Positions 1 to 7,085 of a stretch of 22,199 nt of DNA are shown here, one piece after another. Made by a program: the position numbers and the translations under genes. Below the pieces are notes generated by a model, which did no database searches, had not been told where the DNA came from, and saw nothing but the letters and a program-made list of their open reading frames with translations. This DNA is from X23 sp050251575 (GTDB taxonomy: Bacteria > Bacillota > Clostridia > SK-Y3), in the NCBI GenBank assembly GCA_050251575.1, contig JBFWMP010000032.1:1-22199 (forward strand). The letters run 5' to 3'. The first letter of the stretch is position 1. Every line of letters begins with the position of its first letter.

Positions 1-21
1 TTAAGCAAAAAAAACTCGAGA

Positions 22-106
22 TGTCATTCTGAACGTAAGTGAAGGATCTTAGCACTTAAGCAACTTTTAAGATTCTTCATTTCACTTTGTTTCATTCAGA
101 ATGACA
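22..106. repeat. palindromic intergenic repeat element
   Basis: The left arm begins TGTCATTCTGAA (22-33) and the right arm ends with its exact reverse complement TTCAGAATGACA (95-106). Inner parts (GTGAAGGATCTTA against TAAGATTCTTCATTTCAC) continue the pairing with small gaps, so the whole unit folds into one long imperfect hairpin. Repeats beginning TGTCATTCTGA and containing GAAGGATCT are common dispersed intergenic palindromes in many bacterial genomes. I see no coding potential in it. Confidence 0.75.
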
Positions 107-226
107 GAATACGGACTTTTTGAGTACCCTCGGAAGGAAGACTGTGTGTAAATGGAAAATAATACGGACATTTCTACTAAAAACAATAGGTATTAAAAAA
201 CAAAAAGATATTTCATATAATTGTTA

Positions 227-255
227 TTGACATACTTCTAAACCATTGATATAAT
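227..255 (+). promoter_or_regulatory. sigma-A promoter of the SDR gene
   Basis: Perfect TTGACA (227-232) and perfect TATAAT (250-255) are separated by 17 bp, so transcription should start near 262. A promoter this close to consensus is expected to be strong unless repressed, which fits the operator-like repeats lying over the start site. Confidence 0.85.
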
Positions 256-300
256 ATTAACAAACATAGTTAGTTAATTAACAAACAATGTTTTGTTGAC
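256..300. promoter_or_regulatory. operator-like repeats over the SDR transcription start
   Basis: ATTAACAAACA occurs at 256-266 and again at 277-287, exactly 21 bp apart. GTTAATTAAC (273-282) is a perfect palindrome, and ACAAACAATGTTTTGTTG around 282-299 is an imperfect dyad. Their place just downstream of the -10 box suggests binding by a repressor, perhaps of the TetR or GntR type. No candidate regulator gene is in the window. Confidence 0.5.
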
Positions 301-361
301 TAACGCTAAAGATATAGGGTATCTTTCATACTCTAAATTTATCAAGGTGAGGAGAATAAGT

Positions 362-1129
362 ATGTCAGATTTATTTAGTTTAAAAGGTAAAGTTGCAGTG
401 GTAACAGGGGCCTCTTCCGGATTAGGTGTTCAGTTTGCGAAAGCTTTGGCAAGAGAAGGTGCTAACCTTGCAATCGTTGCCAGAAGAGTGGAAAAATTAG
501 CAGATGTAAAGGCAGAAGTGGAAGCATTAGGTGTAGAATGTCTGGCATTAAAATGTGATGTTACTGATGTTAATCAAATAAAAGAAACCGTTACAGTTAT
601 TAAGGAACATTATGGCACTATTGATATTTTAGTAAATAATGCAGGTCTTGGTTTGGTAGAACCGGCAGAGTCACAAAGTGACGAAACTTGGGAAATGATG
701 ATGCGTGTCAATGTAAATGGGGTTTATTATTTTGCCCGTGAAGTGGGTAAAGTAATGATTGAAAACCGTTGTGGTAAAATTATTAATATAGGTTCTATCC
801 ACAGTAGCGTTGCAATGGCCGGCTCGCCGCTAAGTGCATACTGTACCACCAAGGGCGCTGTAGAAATGATGACAAAATCATTGGCTAACGAATGGGCAAA
901 ATATGGTATAACTGTTAATGCCGTTGGTCCTGGATATTTTCCTAGCGAAATGACACAGGATGTACTAGCCGATGATGGTTTCTTAGAAACAATCAAAACC
1001 TATTGTCCAATGGGAAGACCGGGTAGGGATGGAGAGTTAGACGGTATTATCGTTTACTTTGCATCTGATGCTGCTCAATATACGACTGGACAGCTTGTAA
1101 CAGTTGACGGTGGATGGACAACCATCTAA
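362..1129 (+). CDS. short-chain dehydrogenase/reductase (gluconate 5-dehydrogenase-like)
   Basis: A 255-residue classical SDR enzyme, predicted to be a cytoplasmic NAD(P)-dependent oxidoreductase. It has the Rossmann glycine motif TGASSGLG (residues 15-22), NNAG (92-95), the structural Asn in NVNG (117), a catalytic Ser probably at 145, and the YxxxK pair Tyr160/Lys164. It ends with the family hallmark LVTVDGGW. Length is typical. The start is ATG 362 because GGTGAGGAG lies directly upstream; a longer frame from TTG 293 would translate through the operator region. The closest named families are gluconate 5-dehydrogenase and 2-deoxy-D-gluconate 3-dehydrogenase, but no sugar-acid genes are adjacent, so the substrate is open. 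It appears to be monocistronic with a strong, probably repressed promoter. Confidence 0.9.
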   Translation: MSDLFSLKGKVAVVTGASSGLGVQFAKALAREGANLAIVARRVEKLADVKAEVEALGVECLALKCDVTDVNQIKETVTVIKEHYGTIDILVNNAGLGLVEPAESQSDETWEMMMRVNVNGVYYFAREVGKVMIENRCGKIINIGSIHSSVAMAGSPLSAYCTTKGAVEMMTKSLANEWAKYGITVNAVGPGYFPSEMTQDVLADDGFLETIKTYCPMGRPGRDGELDGIIVYFASDAAQYTTGQLVTVDGGWTTI

Positions 1130-1175
1130 GCCCTAGGCCTGGCAGAAAGTACTAAAAAATTCCGTATTCTATTGC

Positions 1176-1224
1176 CTCTTATTCTACTGTTCTGCTGTCT
1201 TACTATAAAATAAGAGTATTTTTA
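1176..1224 (+). terminator. possible terminator after the SDR gene
   Basis: CTCTTATT (1176-1183) can pair with AATAAGAG (1209-1216), and TATTTTTAT follows. The stem is only 8 bp and the loop is long, so this is a weak call. Confidence 0.35.
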
Positions 1225-1243
1225 TAAAAATGGCAGATACTAA

Positions 1244-1272
1244 TTGACAGTAAGGTTTTCGTAGTATACAAT
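1244..1272 (+). promoter_or_regulatory. promoter of the DUF1292 gene
   Basis: TTGACA (1244-1249) and TACAAT (1267-1272) are separated by 17 bp. The gene start lies about 30 bp further on. Confidence 0.7.
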
Positions 1273-1299
1273 AAGTTGAAATTAAATGATGAGGTGAAT

Positions 1300-1593
1300 A
1301 TGATGACGGAAGAAAGAGATGACATTATTGTTTTGGTAGATGAAAATGGAGAAGAAGTAGAATTTGAGCATTTGGATACTATAGAAATGAATGATAATCA
1401 ATATGTGGTATTACTTCCTATTGGCGAAGATGAAGAAAATGAAGAAGATGAAGTAGTCATTCTTAAGGTAACAGAAGGTGAAGATGGAGAAGATTCCTTG
1501 CTGGCAGTAGAGGATGAAGCTGAACTCAATGAGGTTTTTGAGGAATTTAAAATACGAATGGAAGATGAATTCGAATTTCTAGATGAAGAATAA
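1300..1593 (+). CDS. DUF1292 family small acidic protein
   Basis: A 97-residue, very acidic protein. The segment beginning DDIIVLVDENGEEVEFEHLDT, then QYVVLLPI and a stretch matching DEVVILKV, is the DUF1292 pattern (relatives of B. subtilis YrzB, about 93 residues). Function is unknown. In many Firmicutes relatives lie in the alaS-ruvX(yrrK)-DUF1292-fur neighbourhood; here the gene stands alone with its own promoter and terminator. Two adjacent ATG codons (1300 and 1303) follow GAGGTG; 1303 has the better spacing, so the real protein may be one residue shorter. A TTG at 1276 would also be in frame but has no Shine-Dalgarno sequence. Confidence 0.85.
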   Translation: MMTEERDDIIVLVDENGEEVEFEHLDTIEMNDNQYVVLLPIGEDEENEEDEVVILKVTEGEDGEDSLLAVEDEAELNEVFEEFKIRMEDEFEFLDEE

Positions 1594-1609
1594 TAGTACA
1601 TTTTACATG

Positions 1610-1650
1610 AAAATACACCCAGTGGAAGACACAGGGTGTATTTTTTATTT
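1610..1650 (+). terminator. rho-independent terminator after DUF1292
   Basis: AAAATACACCC (1610-1620) pairs perfectly with GGGTGTATTTT (1634-1644) around a 13-nt loop and runs into TTTTTTATTTT. It is nearly symmetrical, with A residues on the other side. Confidence 0.9.
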
Positions 1651-1720
1651 TATTATAGTTATAAAAACACCTATAAATAGCAATAATACATGATGAACGA
1701 CAGCATAGAAAAGATATGAG

Positions 1721-2716
1721 GTGAAGAAAATAACTATAAAAATAGGGATTCCTAGAGCGTTATTATATTATGAATATTATCCTATGTGGAAAACATTTTT
1801 CGAAGAATTGAGCATGGATGTGGTGCTATCGGATATGACTACAAAAGGAATTCTTAATAGTGGAGTGAAAAACTGTGTTGATGAAGCCTGTCTTCCAGTG
1901 AAGCTATTTCATGGTCATGTAGAGGACTTGAAAGATAAAGTGGATTATTTATTTATTCCCAGACTTGTAAGTGTATCCAAAGGAGAATATATCTGTCCGA
2001 AGTTTTGTGGATTGCCTGATATGGTAAGGTGCTCCATAAAAGGGCTTCCTCCAATCATTGATACTCAGATAAATATGAGGAAATCAGAAAAGCAGCTATA
2101 CAAAGCTTTTATGGAAATAGGAAGTATCTTTTCAAAAAATAAAGCCAATATCCAAGCTGCATATTATAAGGCCCTCAAAAAGCAGAAGGAATATAAGAAC
2201 GCACTTCATAATGGAAAGTATCCTTCTGAACTGCTGGATAATCATAAGATAGTCCTTAAAGGGAAAGAAGAACTGCGTATTGCGTTAATAGGTCATGTGT
2301 ACAATCTGTATGATAATTATATCAGTATGGACTTGATTTCTAAATTTCATCAGCAGGGTATCAGCATTATCACACCTGAATTAATTGATGATGATATACT
2401 TTACCGCAAAGCGGATGAATTACCTAAAAAGCTATTTTGGACGTTTGGAAAACGCTTGATAGGTGCTGGTATGTATTTAATGGATATGGAACGAATAGAC
2501 GGTATCATCTATATCATGTCTTTTGGTTGTGGAATTGATGCATTTATGGCAGATCTATGCGAGCGGAAAATTCGCAAAGCAAGGAATTTACCGTTTTTTT
2601 TGTTAACACTTGATGAGCATTCTGGAGAAGCAGGTATCAATACACGTCTTGAAGCATTTATCGATATGGTGAGATGGAGGAAAAGAAATGAAGGCAACAT
2701 TTCCGCACATGGGTAA
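1721..2716 (+). CDS. acyl-CoA dehydratase activase-related protein (DUF2229/COG3580-like)
   Basis: A 331-residue protein opening KIGIPRALLYYEYYPMW, the signature of the DUF2229 or 'CoA enzyme activase uncharacterised' family. It carries conserved-looking cysteines at 52, 57, 92, 96, 104, 270 and 280, as in NCVDEAC, ICPKFCGLPD and SFGCGIDAF, and ends LDEHSGEAGINTRLEAFIDM. Cysteine spacing suggests metal or iron-sulfur binding; that is inference. It is the first gene of a three-gene overlapping operon with a COG3581-like protein and an HgdC-type activase. In many clostridia these modules are fused in one polypeptide of over 1,000 residues. The start is uncertain: GTG 1721 is the only standard start codon, but GAGGTG itself looks like the Shine-Dalgarno sequence for an ATA at 1730. 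Confidence 0.85.
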   Translation: MKKITIKIGIPRALLYYEYYPMWKTFFEELSMDVVLSDMTTKGILNSGVKNCVDEACLPVKLFHGHVEDLKDKVDYLFIPRLVSVSKGEYICPKFCGLPDMVRCSIKGLPPIIDTQINMRKSEKQLYKAFMEIGSIFSKNKANIQAAYYKALKKQKEYKNALHNGKYPSELLDNHKIVLKGKEELRIALIGHVYNLYDNYISMDLISKFHQQGISIITPELIDDDILYRKADELPKKLFWTFGKRLIGAGMYLMDMERIDGIIYIMSFGCGIDAFMADLCERKIRKARNLPFFLLTLDEHSGEAGINTRLEAFIDMVRWRKRNEGNISAHG

Positions 2717-3803
2717 TACAAGTATTGTAGTGAAAGCACTATTTGATTTTTTAAATATAGATTTTATTCTACCTCCGCCCTCTAGTAAAAGGACTCTTGA
2801 AATAGGAACAAAGCATTCACCGGAAATGGCTTGTCTTCCTTTTAAGGTGAATATGGGAAATTTTATTGAAGCCATGGAAAAAGGTGCCGATACTATTGTA
2901 ATGACAGGAGGATGTGGTCCTTGTAGGTTTGGATATTATGCGGAGCTGCAAAGAGAAATACTTAGAGATTTGGGATATAATGTTGACATAATTATATTAG
3001 AAATGCCTGATGGAAACATTGAAGAGTTCTTAAAAAGAATTAGAAGATTAATAGGCTCACAAAGTTTTCTAAAGGTGCCGATAGCAATAAAAAAGGCCAC
3101 AGAAGTCGCTGTAGAGTTGGATGAGTTAGATAAGCTGTCCTTTAAAGTTAGACCCCGTGAAAAGGTAAAAGGACAAACAGATTGGATTATGCAGAAATTT
3201 CATCACCAGGTCAATAAGGTGTACGGAGCTGAAAATATTATAAAGCTTATAAAAGATGCTAAAAAAGAATTGGATATTGTTAAAATAGATAAAAATATAC
3301 ACCCTATAAAGATAGGAATTGTTGGTGAAATATATACTGTTATTGAACCTTTTACTAGCTTAAAGATAGAGCAGATGCTTGGAAACATGAGAATTGAAGT
3401 TGATCGCTCTCTGAATGTCAGTGGATGGATTATTGAACATATGATTAAGCCTGCATTACATTTAAAGAAAAACAGGCCTTATGAGAAGGCAGCTCAACCC
3501 TACTTAAATGCTATGATTGGAGGACATGGGCAGGAAACTGTTGGGAATAGCATATTGTATGCACAACAAGGATACGATGGAGTGATACAGATATATCCTT
3601 TTACCTGTATGCCTGAGATTGTTGCCCAAAGTATATTGCCTATGGTAAGTAATGATATGAATATTCCTATCCTCACGCTGATTATTGATGAACTAACAGG
3701 AGAAGCGGGATATGAAACAAGAATAGAAGCATTTGTCGATATGCTTGCGAGAAGAAAGGAAAGGAGTCAAGTTAGGAATGAATACGTATTATCTGGGAAT
3801 TGA
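2688..3803 (+). CDS. COG3581-like 2-hydroxyacyl-CoA dehydratase-related protein
   Basis: A 371-residue protein with ACLPFKVNMGNF near residue 49, GGCGPCRFGYYAELQREIL at 74-92 (Cys76, Cys79), FTCMPEIVAQS near Cys307, and the ending DELTGEAGYETRIEAFVDM. The last motif closely matches the ending of the upstream protein (EHSGEAGINTRLEAFIDM), so the two proteins are probably distant paralogues. The family is related to the 2-hydroxyglutaryl-CoA dehydratase superfamily, and the Cys motifs suggest an iron-sulfur site. Its reaction is not known. ATG 2688 overlaps the upstream gene by 29 bp and has TGGAGG at 2675-2680, implying coupled translation. It overlaps the next gene by 26 bp. Confidence 0.85.
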   Translation: MKATFPHMGNTSIVVKALFDFLNIDFILPPPSSKRTLEIGTKHSPEMACLPFKVNMGNFIEAMEKGADTIVMTGGCGPCRFGYYAELQREILRDLGYNVDIIILEMPDGNIEEFLKRIRRLIGSQSFLKVPIAIKKATEVAVELDELDKLSFKVRPREKVKGQTDWIMQKFHHQVNKVYGAENIIKLIKDAKKELDIVKIDKNIHPIKIGIVGEIYTVIEPFTSLKIEQMLGNMRIEVDRSLNVSGWIIEHMIKPALHLKKNRPYEKAAQPYLNAMIGGHGQETVGNSILYAQQGYDGVIQIYPFTCMPEIVAQSILPMVSNDMNIPILTLIIDELTGEAGYETRIEAFVDMLARRKERSQVRNEYVLSGN

Positions 3804-4761
3804 TGTTGGTTCTGTAAGTACTAATTTAGTATTGATAGATGAGAATGCAAGGGTTTTTAAGAAACTATATATTAGAACACAAGGTCAGCCGATAAAGGCA
3901 CTGAAAGAAGGATTAAAGGTTCTTAGGCTAGGGATTAAAGATGATTTCATGATTTTAGGAGTTGGTACCACAGGAAGCGGCCGGCAATTGGCATCAGTCA
4001 TGGTCGGTGCTGATATTATGAAAAATGAAATTACTGCCCATGCAGTTGCTGCTTTAGAATGTTGTCATGATGTGCATACTATCTTGGAAATAGGCGGACA
4101 GGATTCGAAAATTATTATTATAAGAGATGGAATAGTATATGATTTTGCAATGAATACTGTTTGTGCTGCCGGAACAGGCTCGTTCATTGACAGACAGGCT
4201 TCACGGTTAGATATTCCGATTCAAGAATTTGGGAAGTATGCTTTGCGATCCAATAACCCTGTAAGAATCGCAGGTCGGTGTGCAGTATTTGCAGAATCAG
4301 ATATGATTCATAAGCAGCAAACCGGTCAAAATGTCGAAGATATTATTAATGGACTCTGTGAAGCACTTGTAAGAAATTATTTAAATAACTTGGGTAAAGG
4401 CAAGGAAATATTGGAGCCTATTCTTTTTCAAGGAGGTGTTGCAGCAAATGTCGGTATTGTTGCAGCATTTGAAAGAGAGCTTGGGAAGAAGATTATGATT
4501 CCTGAACATTATGATGTAATGGGTGCATTAGGGGCTGCAGTTCTTGCAAAAGAAGAGGTTAGAAAAAAAGGGACTACAAGTTTTTATGGGTTTGAGTTGG
4601 TCAATAGGGAATATAAAGCAAAGAGTTTTGAGTGTCAGGGATGTTCCAATATGTGTGAGGTGGTAGAGATTCTTTCTGATAATCAGCCGGTGGCACGTTG
4701 GGGAGATAGATGCGGAAAATGGAATATTGTAGCCGTTGATAAAGCCGAAACTTCCGCATGA
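3778..4761 (+). CDS. acyl-CoA dehydratase activase (HgdC/BadF-BcrA family ATPase)
   Basis: A 327-residue member of the ASKHA ATPase superfamily that normally drives ATP-dependent electron transfer into a 2-hydroxyacyl-CoA dehydratase or benzoyl-CoA reductase-type partner. Visible motifs are LGIDVGSVSTNLVLID (6-21, phosphate 1), GVGTTGSGRQ (61-70), EIGGQDSK (104-111), NTVCAAGTGSF (126-136) with Cys129, GRCAVFAESD (166-175) with Cys168, and FQGGVAAN (217-224). Cys129 and Cys168 match the cysteines that hold the [4Fe-4S] cluster between subunits of the dimer. It is longer than classic activators (about 260 residues) because of a C-terminal Cys-rich extension with Cys286, 289, 293 and 312. The start is ATG 3778 with AAGGAG at 3761-3766. 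No dehydratase alpha/beta genes are adjacent. Confidence 0.9.
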   Translation: MNTYYLGIDVGSVSTNLVLIDENARVFKKLYIRTQGQPIKALKEGLKVLRLGIKDDFMILGVGTTGSGRQLASVMVGADIMKNEITAHAVAALECCHDVHTILEIGGQDSKIIIIRDGIVYDFAMNTVCAAGTGSFIDRQASRLDIPIQEFGKYALRSNNPVRIAGRCAVFAESDMIHKQQTGQNVEDIINGLCEALVRNYLNNLGKGKEILEPILFQGGVAANVGIVAAFERELGKKIMIPEHYDVMGALGAAVLAKEEVRKKGTTSFYGFELVNREYKAKSFECQGCSNMCEVVEILSDNQPVARWGDRCGKWNIVAVDKAETSA

Positions 4762-4777
4762 TACTAAACATTGACAC

Positions 4778-4806
4778 TTGAAAGCACAGTAAAGTTGTGT
4801 TATTAT
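4778..4806 (+). promoter_or_regulatory. promoter of the 6S RNA gene
   Basis: TTGAAA (4778-4783) and TATTAT (4801-4806) are 17 bp apart, placing the start of transcription near 4812, just ahead of the 6S closing stem. Confidence 0.7.
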
Positions 4807-4811
4807 AAAAC

Positions 4812-5005
4812 TAAAGAAATCCCTGCTGTGTACGTGATGAAGGCAGTGTTTTGAACCAACACTATTTTAAAGGGAGTCCGCACTCTGAATGTAGCATATA
4901 GGCCCCCCATTATGGCCAGGGGAAATATAAAGCATCCAGGAGGACACCCACCTGCTAGGGCAGGTTTAAAAGTTGCCGGAAGCACGGCTCGGTGGGGTAT
5001 TTAAT
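4812..5005 (+). ncRNA. ssrS: 6S RNA
   Basis: About 190 nt with no reading frame, folding into one long rod. The closing stem pairs AAAT-CCCTGCTGTG-(T/A)-CGTG (4817-4836) with CACGGCTCGGTGGGG-T-ATTT (4983-5002). A second segment, GGCAGTGTTTTGAACC (near 4842-4857), is complementary to GGTTTAAAAGTTGCC just upstream of 4980. GGGAGTCC pairs with GGACACCC around the middle, and ACCTGC-TAGG-GCAGGT makes a small hairpin on the 3' side of the central bubble, as seen in Firmicute 6S RNAs. The start CCCTGCTGTG...GTGTTTTGAACC also matches my recollection of clostridial 6S genes. 6S RNA mimics an open promoter and sequesters sigma-A RNA polymerase in stationary phase. It has its own promoter and terminator. 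Exact ends are uncertain by several bases. Confidence 0.85.
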
Positions 5006-5028
5006 TATATGAATATGAGATAAACTAT

Positions 5029-5063
5029 AAAGGTTGCCAGTGTTTTATCGGCAACCTTTTTGT
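5029..5063 (+). terminator. rho-independent terminator after 6S RNA
   Basis: AAAGGTTGCC (5029-5038) pairs perfectly with GGCAACCTTT (5050-5059) around an 11-nt loop and is followed by a T-run. Confidence 0.9.
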
Positions 5064-5071
5064 GTATTAGA

Positions 5072-5140
5072 CTAGTGGGGAGTGAGGAATGAGGAGTGGG
5101 GAGAGAGCAAGAAAACTCCCCACTCCCCACTCCTCACTAG
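5072..5140. repeat. G-rich palindromic repeat (GGGGAGTGAGGAGTGGGGAG type)
   Basis: The left arm (5072-5103) starts CTAGTGGGGAGTGAGG and the right arm (5116-5140) is its reverse complement, ending CCTCACTAG. The left arm is 7 bp longer, consistent with gain or loss of one GGAGTGA-type unit. The composition (long runs of GGAG/GAGTG) is unlike the AT-rich surroundings. It lies between the 6S terminator and tcdA. It has no coding content and is probably a dispersed non-autonomous repeat. Confidence 0.75.
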
Positions 5141-5216
5141 AAAATTATTAGTATAATATCTTATATATGTAAAAAATAGATTGATTTTCTGTTAATAAAT
5201 ATTTAGGAGGATTCAT

Positions 5217-5969
5217 ATGTTACATTCTTTTTCACGGACAGAATTATTATTGGGTACTGATGGATTGGAAAAGCTTTGTCAATCAAAGATTTCAATATTC
5301 GGAATTGGCGGTGTCGGTAGTTTTACGGTAGAGGCATTAGCGAGGTCAGGAGTAGGAAAGTTTGTATTGATAGATGACGACACAGTGTGTCTTACAAATA
5401 TTAACCGACAGCTTCATGCAACTCGTAAAACGGTAGGCAAACCCAAGGTTGATTTGATGAGGGATAGAATTATGGAGATTAACCCTAAAGCACAAGTGAC
5501 TGTCTATCAAGAATTTTATAGTGAAGAAAATGCACAAAGGCTTATACATAACGATTCTGATTATATCATTGATGCAATAGATACGGTTTCTGCAAAACTT
5601 GACTTGATTGTCCGGGCGAAAGAAAAAAATATCCCGGTGATGAGCAGTATGGGAGCAGGAAATAAATTAGATCCTACAAGGTTTGAAGTCACTGATATCT
5701 ATAAGACTTCAATTGATCCACTAGCTAGAGTAATGAGAAGAGAATTGAGAAAGCGGGGCATAGAATCATTAAAGGTAGTATATTCAAAGGAAGAGCCTTT
5801 AACCCCTTTAGAGTTGGATAGTACATGCAGGACTGACTGTATTTGCTCTAACAAGGAGAGAACCTGTACAGTACGAAGACAAATACCCGGAAGTGTTGCG
5901 TGGGTGCCATCGGTAGCAGGATTGATTATTGCAGGAGAGGTAATTAAGGATTTAGTGAAAATGTCATAA
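5217..5969 (+). CDS. tcdA: tRNA threonylcarbamoyladenosine dehydratase
   Basis: A 250-residue E1-like ThiF/MoeB superfamily enzyme that uses ATP to convert N6-threonylcarbamoyladenosine at tRNA position 37 to the cyclic form (ct6A). It shows the nucleotide motif GIGGVGS (29-35), LIDDDTVCLTNINRQ (51-65), IIDAIDT (117-123), the family segment SSMGAGNKLDPTRF (143-156), and the ending RRQIPGSVAWVPSVAGLIIAGEV. Four cysteines (204, 208, 210, 217) in the C-terminal part could hold a metal; that is inference. Length and motif order fit TcdA (CsdL/YgdL) rather than ThiF or MoeB. The start is ATG 5217 with AGGAGG at 5205-5210. The next gene is convergent and only 17 bp away. Confidence 0.92.
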   Translation: MLHSFSRTELLLGTDGLEKLCQSKISIFGIGGVGSFTVEALARSGVGKFVLIDDDTVCLTNINRQLHATRKTVGKPKVDLMRDRIMEINPKAQVTVYQEFYSEENAQRLIHNDSDYIIDAIDTVSAKLDLIVRAKEKNIPVMSSMGAGNKLDPTRFEVTDIYKTSIDPLARVMRRELRKRGIESLKVVYSKEEPLTPLELDSTCRTDCICSNKERTCTVRRQIPGSVAWVPSVAGLIIAGEVIKDLVKMS

Positions 5970-5986
5970 AGGTGCTATATATTATT

Positions 5987-6349
5987 TTACATCTGTCCAA
6001 TGTCTTCCCACGATTTCTGTATCAGAAGAATGATGGAAAGAGAGTCTGCCTTTTCTTGGCTTTCCAAATAGGCTTTTAGCTTAACTATATTATTTTCAAT
6101 ATCATTTACATAATTATGATCAATATCCAACTGCAAGATCGGTTTTATCTTATGCCAGCTCTTTTCAGTGCTTATAAGGCTGGTTGCTGCATTATCCCAG
6201 TCAGCCTTTCGGATATGGTTTTCTGTAGCTGTCAAATTTTTCGAAAGACCGCTACGCGCATCCAATGCCTTTCGAACAGGAGCACATGAGCATATTAATA
6301 ATAGACAAAGGGTAATGATAGTAATTATATAGAGGTTTCTTTTTCTCAT
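5987..6349 (-). CDS. DUF4363-type lipoprotein
   Basis: A 120-residue protein with a basic start (MRKRN), a hydrophobic core and a lipobox-like ICSC ending at Cys22, predicting a lipid-anchored protein facing outwards. The rest is helical, with several Trp residues (ADWDNAATSL, EKSWHKIKP, QKSWEDIGQ). Its size, pattern and position right after a DUF421 gene fit the DUF4363 family, which commonly accompanies DUF421 proteins. The function is unknown. The start at 6349 is chosen because GGAGG precedes it by 8 nt; longer frames would run into the upstream gene. The gap to that gene is 19 bp, so the two form an operon. Confidence 0.75.
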   Translation of the reverse strand: MRKRNLYIITIITLCLLLICSCAPVRKALDARSGLSKNLTATENHIRKADWDNAATSLISTEKSWHKIKPILQLDIDHNYVNDIENNIVKLKAYLESQEKADSLSIILLIQKSWEDIGQM

Positions 6350-6368
6350 TTTATATTCCTCCATCTCT

Positions 6369-7085
6369 TTATGATTGTGTAGTGTTGATGATATAGTATG
6401 GTTTATCACCTTTTAAGTCCACATAAAGGTTCCCCAGCGTGTCTAATTGGGCGAATGCAACTTCATCGAAACTATTTATTTGCTGTTTGTTTAGCTGATG
6501 CTGGAGCCACGCCTTGCTGAGATTTAACGAACGAAGGGCATCAACTAATATTATTCCATCTTCAATTAAACTTGTAGGCAACCCTTTATACTGAGTCTGA
6601 ATGTTAAGATCTTCCGGGGTAAGAGGTTGTCGTTGAGATTTTTTTTGAATACTTAATTGACCATTGCTTTCCCATAAAGCAAATTCAATATCAGTAATAT
6701 CAAACACTTCTTTTATTCTGAGCTCGGACAATAGGTCATCAATAGTTAGTCGTATTCTACCTAGATTTTTTTCTAAAATTTTTCCGTTTTCTATCACGAC
6801 TGTAGCTTCTCCCTCTATAACTTTTCTAATCCAAATATTATGCAAGCTCAGATATGCCAAGAGGATAGGGAGAAGTGTCCATACGACCATCCCTGCCAGG
6901 GTAGCCGTTGTATTCTGATTTACCTGAACTGAAAGTGTAGAGGCGATAGAACCAATAGTGATGCCAACTACATAATCAAAAAAGGTAAGTTCTGCCATCT
7001 GTTGTTTCCCCATTATTCGAACTAAAAATAACAATGAAAAAAACGATATTAACGATCTTATAATTACAACCCAAATAATTGACAT
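6369..7085 (-). CDS. DUF421 (YetF-like) membrane protein
   Basis: A 238-residue protein with three predicted membrane helices (about residues 4-23, 37-55 and 62-82) and a cytoplasmic C-terminal domain. The family signature MGKQQMAELTFFDYVVGITIGSIAS follows helix 1 (residues 25-49), and IRLTIDDLLSELR lies at 111-123. DUF421 proteins are inner-membrane proteins; spore-associated members affect inner-membrane properties and heat resistance. The gene is transcribed divergently from the spoVA operon across a 204-bp gap and is followed by a DUF4363 gene. AAGGAAA lies ahead of the ATG at 7085. A decayed third family member lies near 20.5 kb. Confidence 0.9.
   Translation of the reverse strand: MSIIWVVIIRSLISFFSLLFLVRIMGKQQMAELTFFDYVVGITIGSIASTLSVQVNQNTTATLAGMVVWTLLPILLAYLSLHNIWIRKVIEGEATVVIENGKILEKNLGRIRLTIDDLLSELRIKEVFDITDIEFALWESNGQLSIQKKSQRQPLTPEDLNIQTQYKGLPTSLIEDGIILVDALRSLNLSKAWLQHQLNKQQINSFDEVAFAQLDTLGNLYVDLKGDKPYYIINTTQS

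Noticed and set aside
293..361. N-terminal extension of the SDR protein from TTG 293
   Set aside because: It would be translated through the operator-like repeats with no ribosome site; ATG 362 has GGTGAGGAG.
1398..1601. Minus-strand serine-rich frame opposite DUF1292
   Set aside because: Produced by complementing GAA/GAT-rich codons; low complexity and no start signal.
4812..5005. SRP RNA as an alternative identity for the noncoding RNA
   Set aside because: The expected SRP GGAA-tetraloop domain is absent, while the long closing stem, bubble and terminal stem fit 6S RNA.
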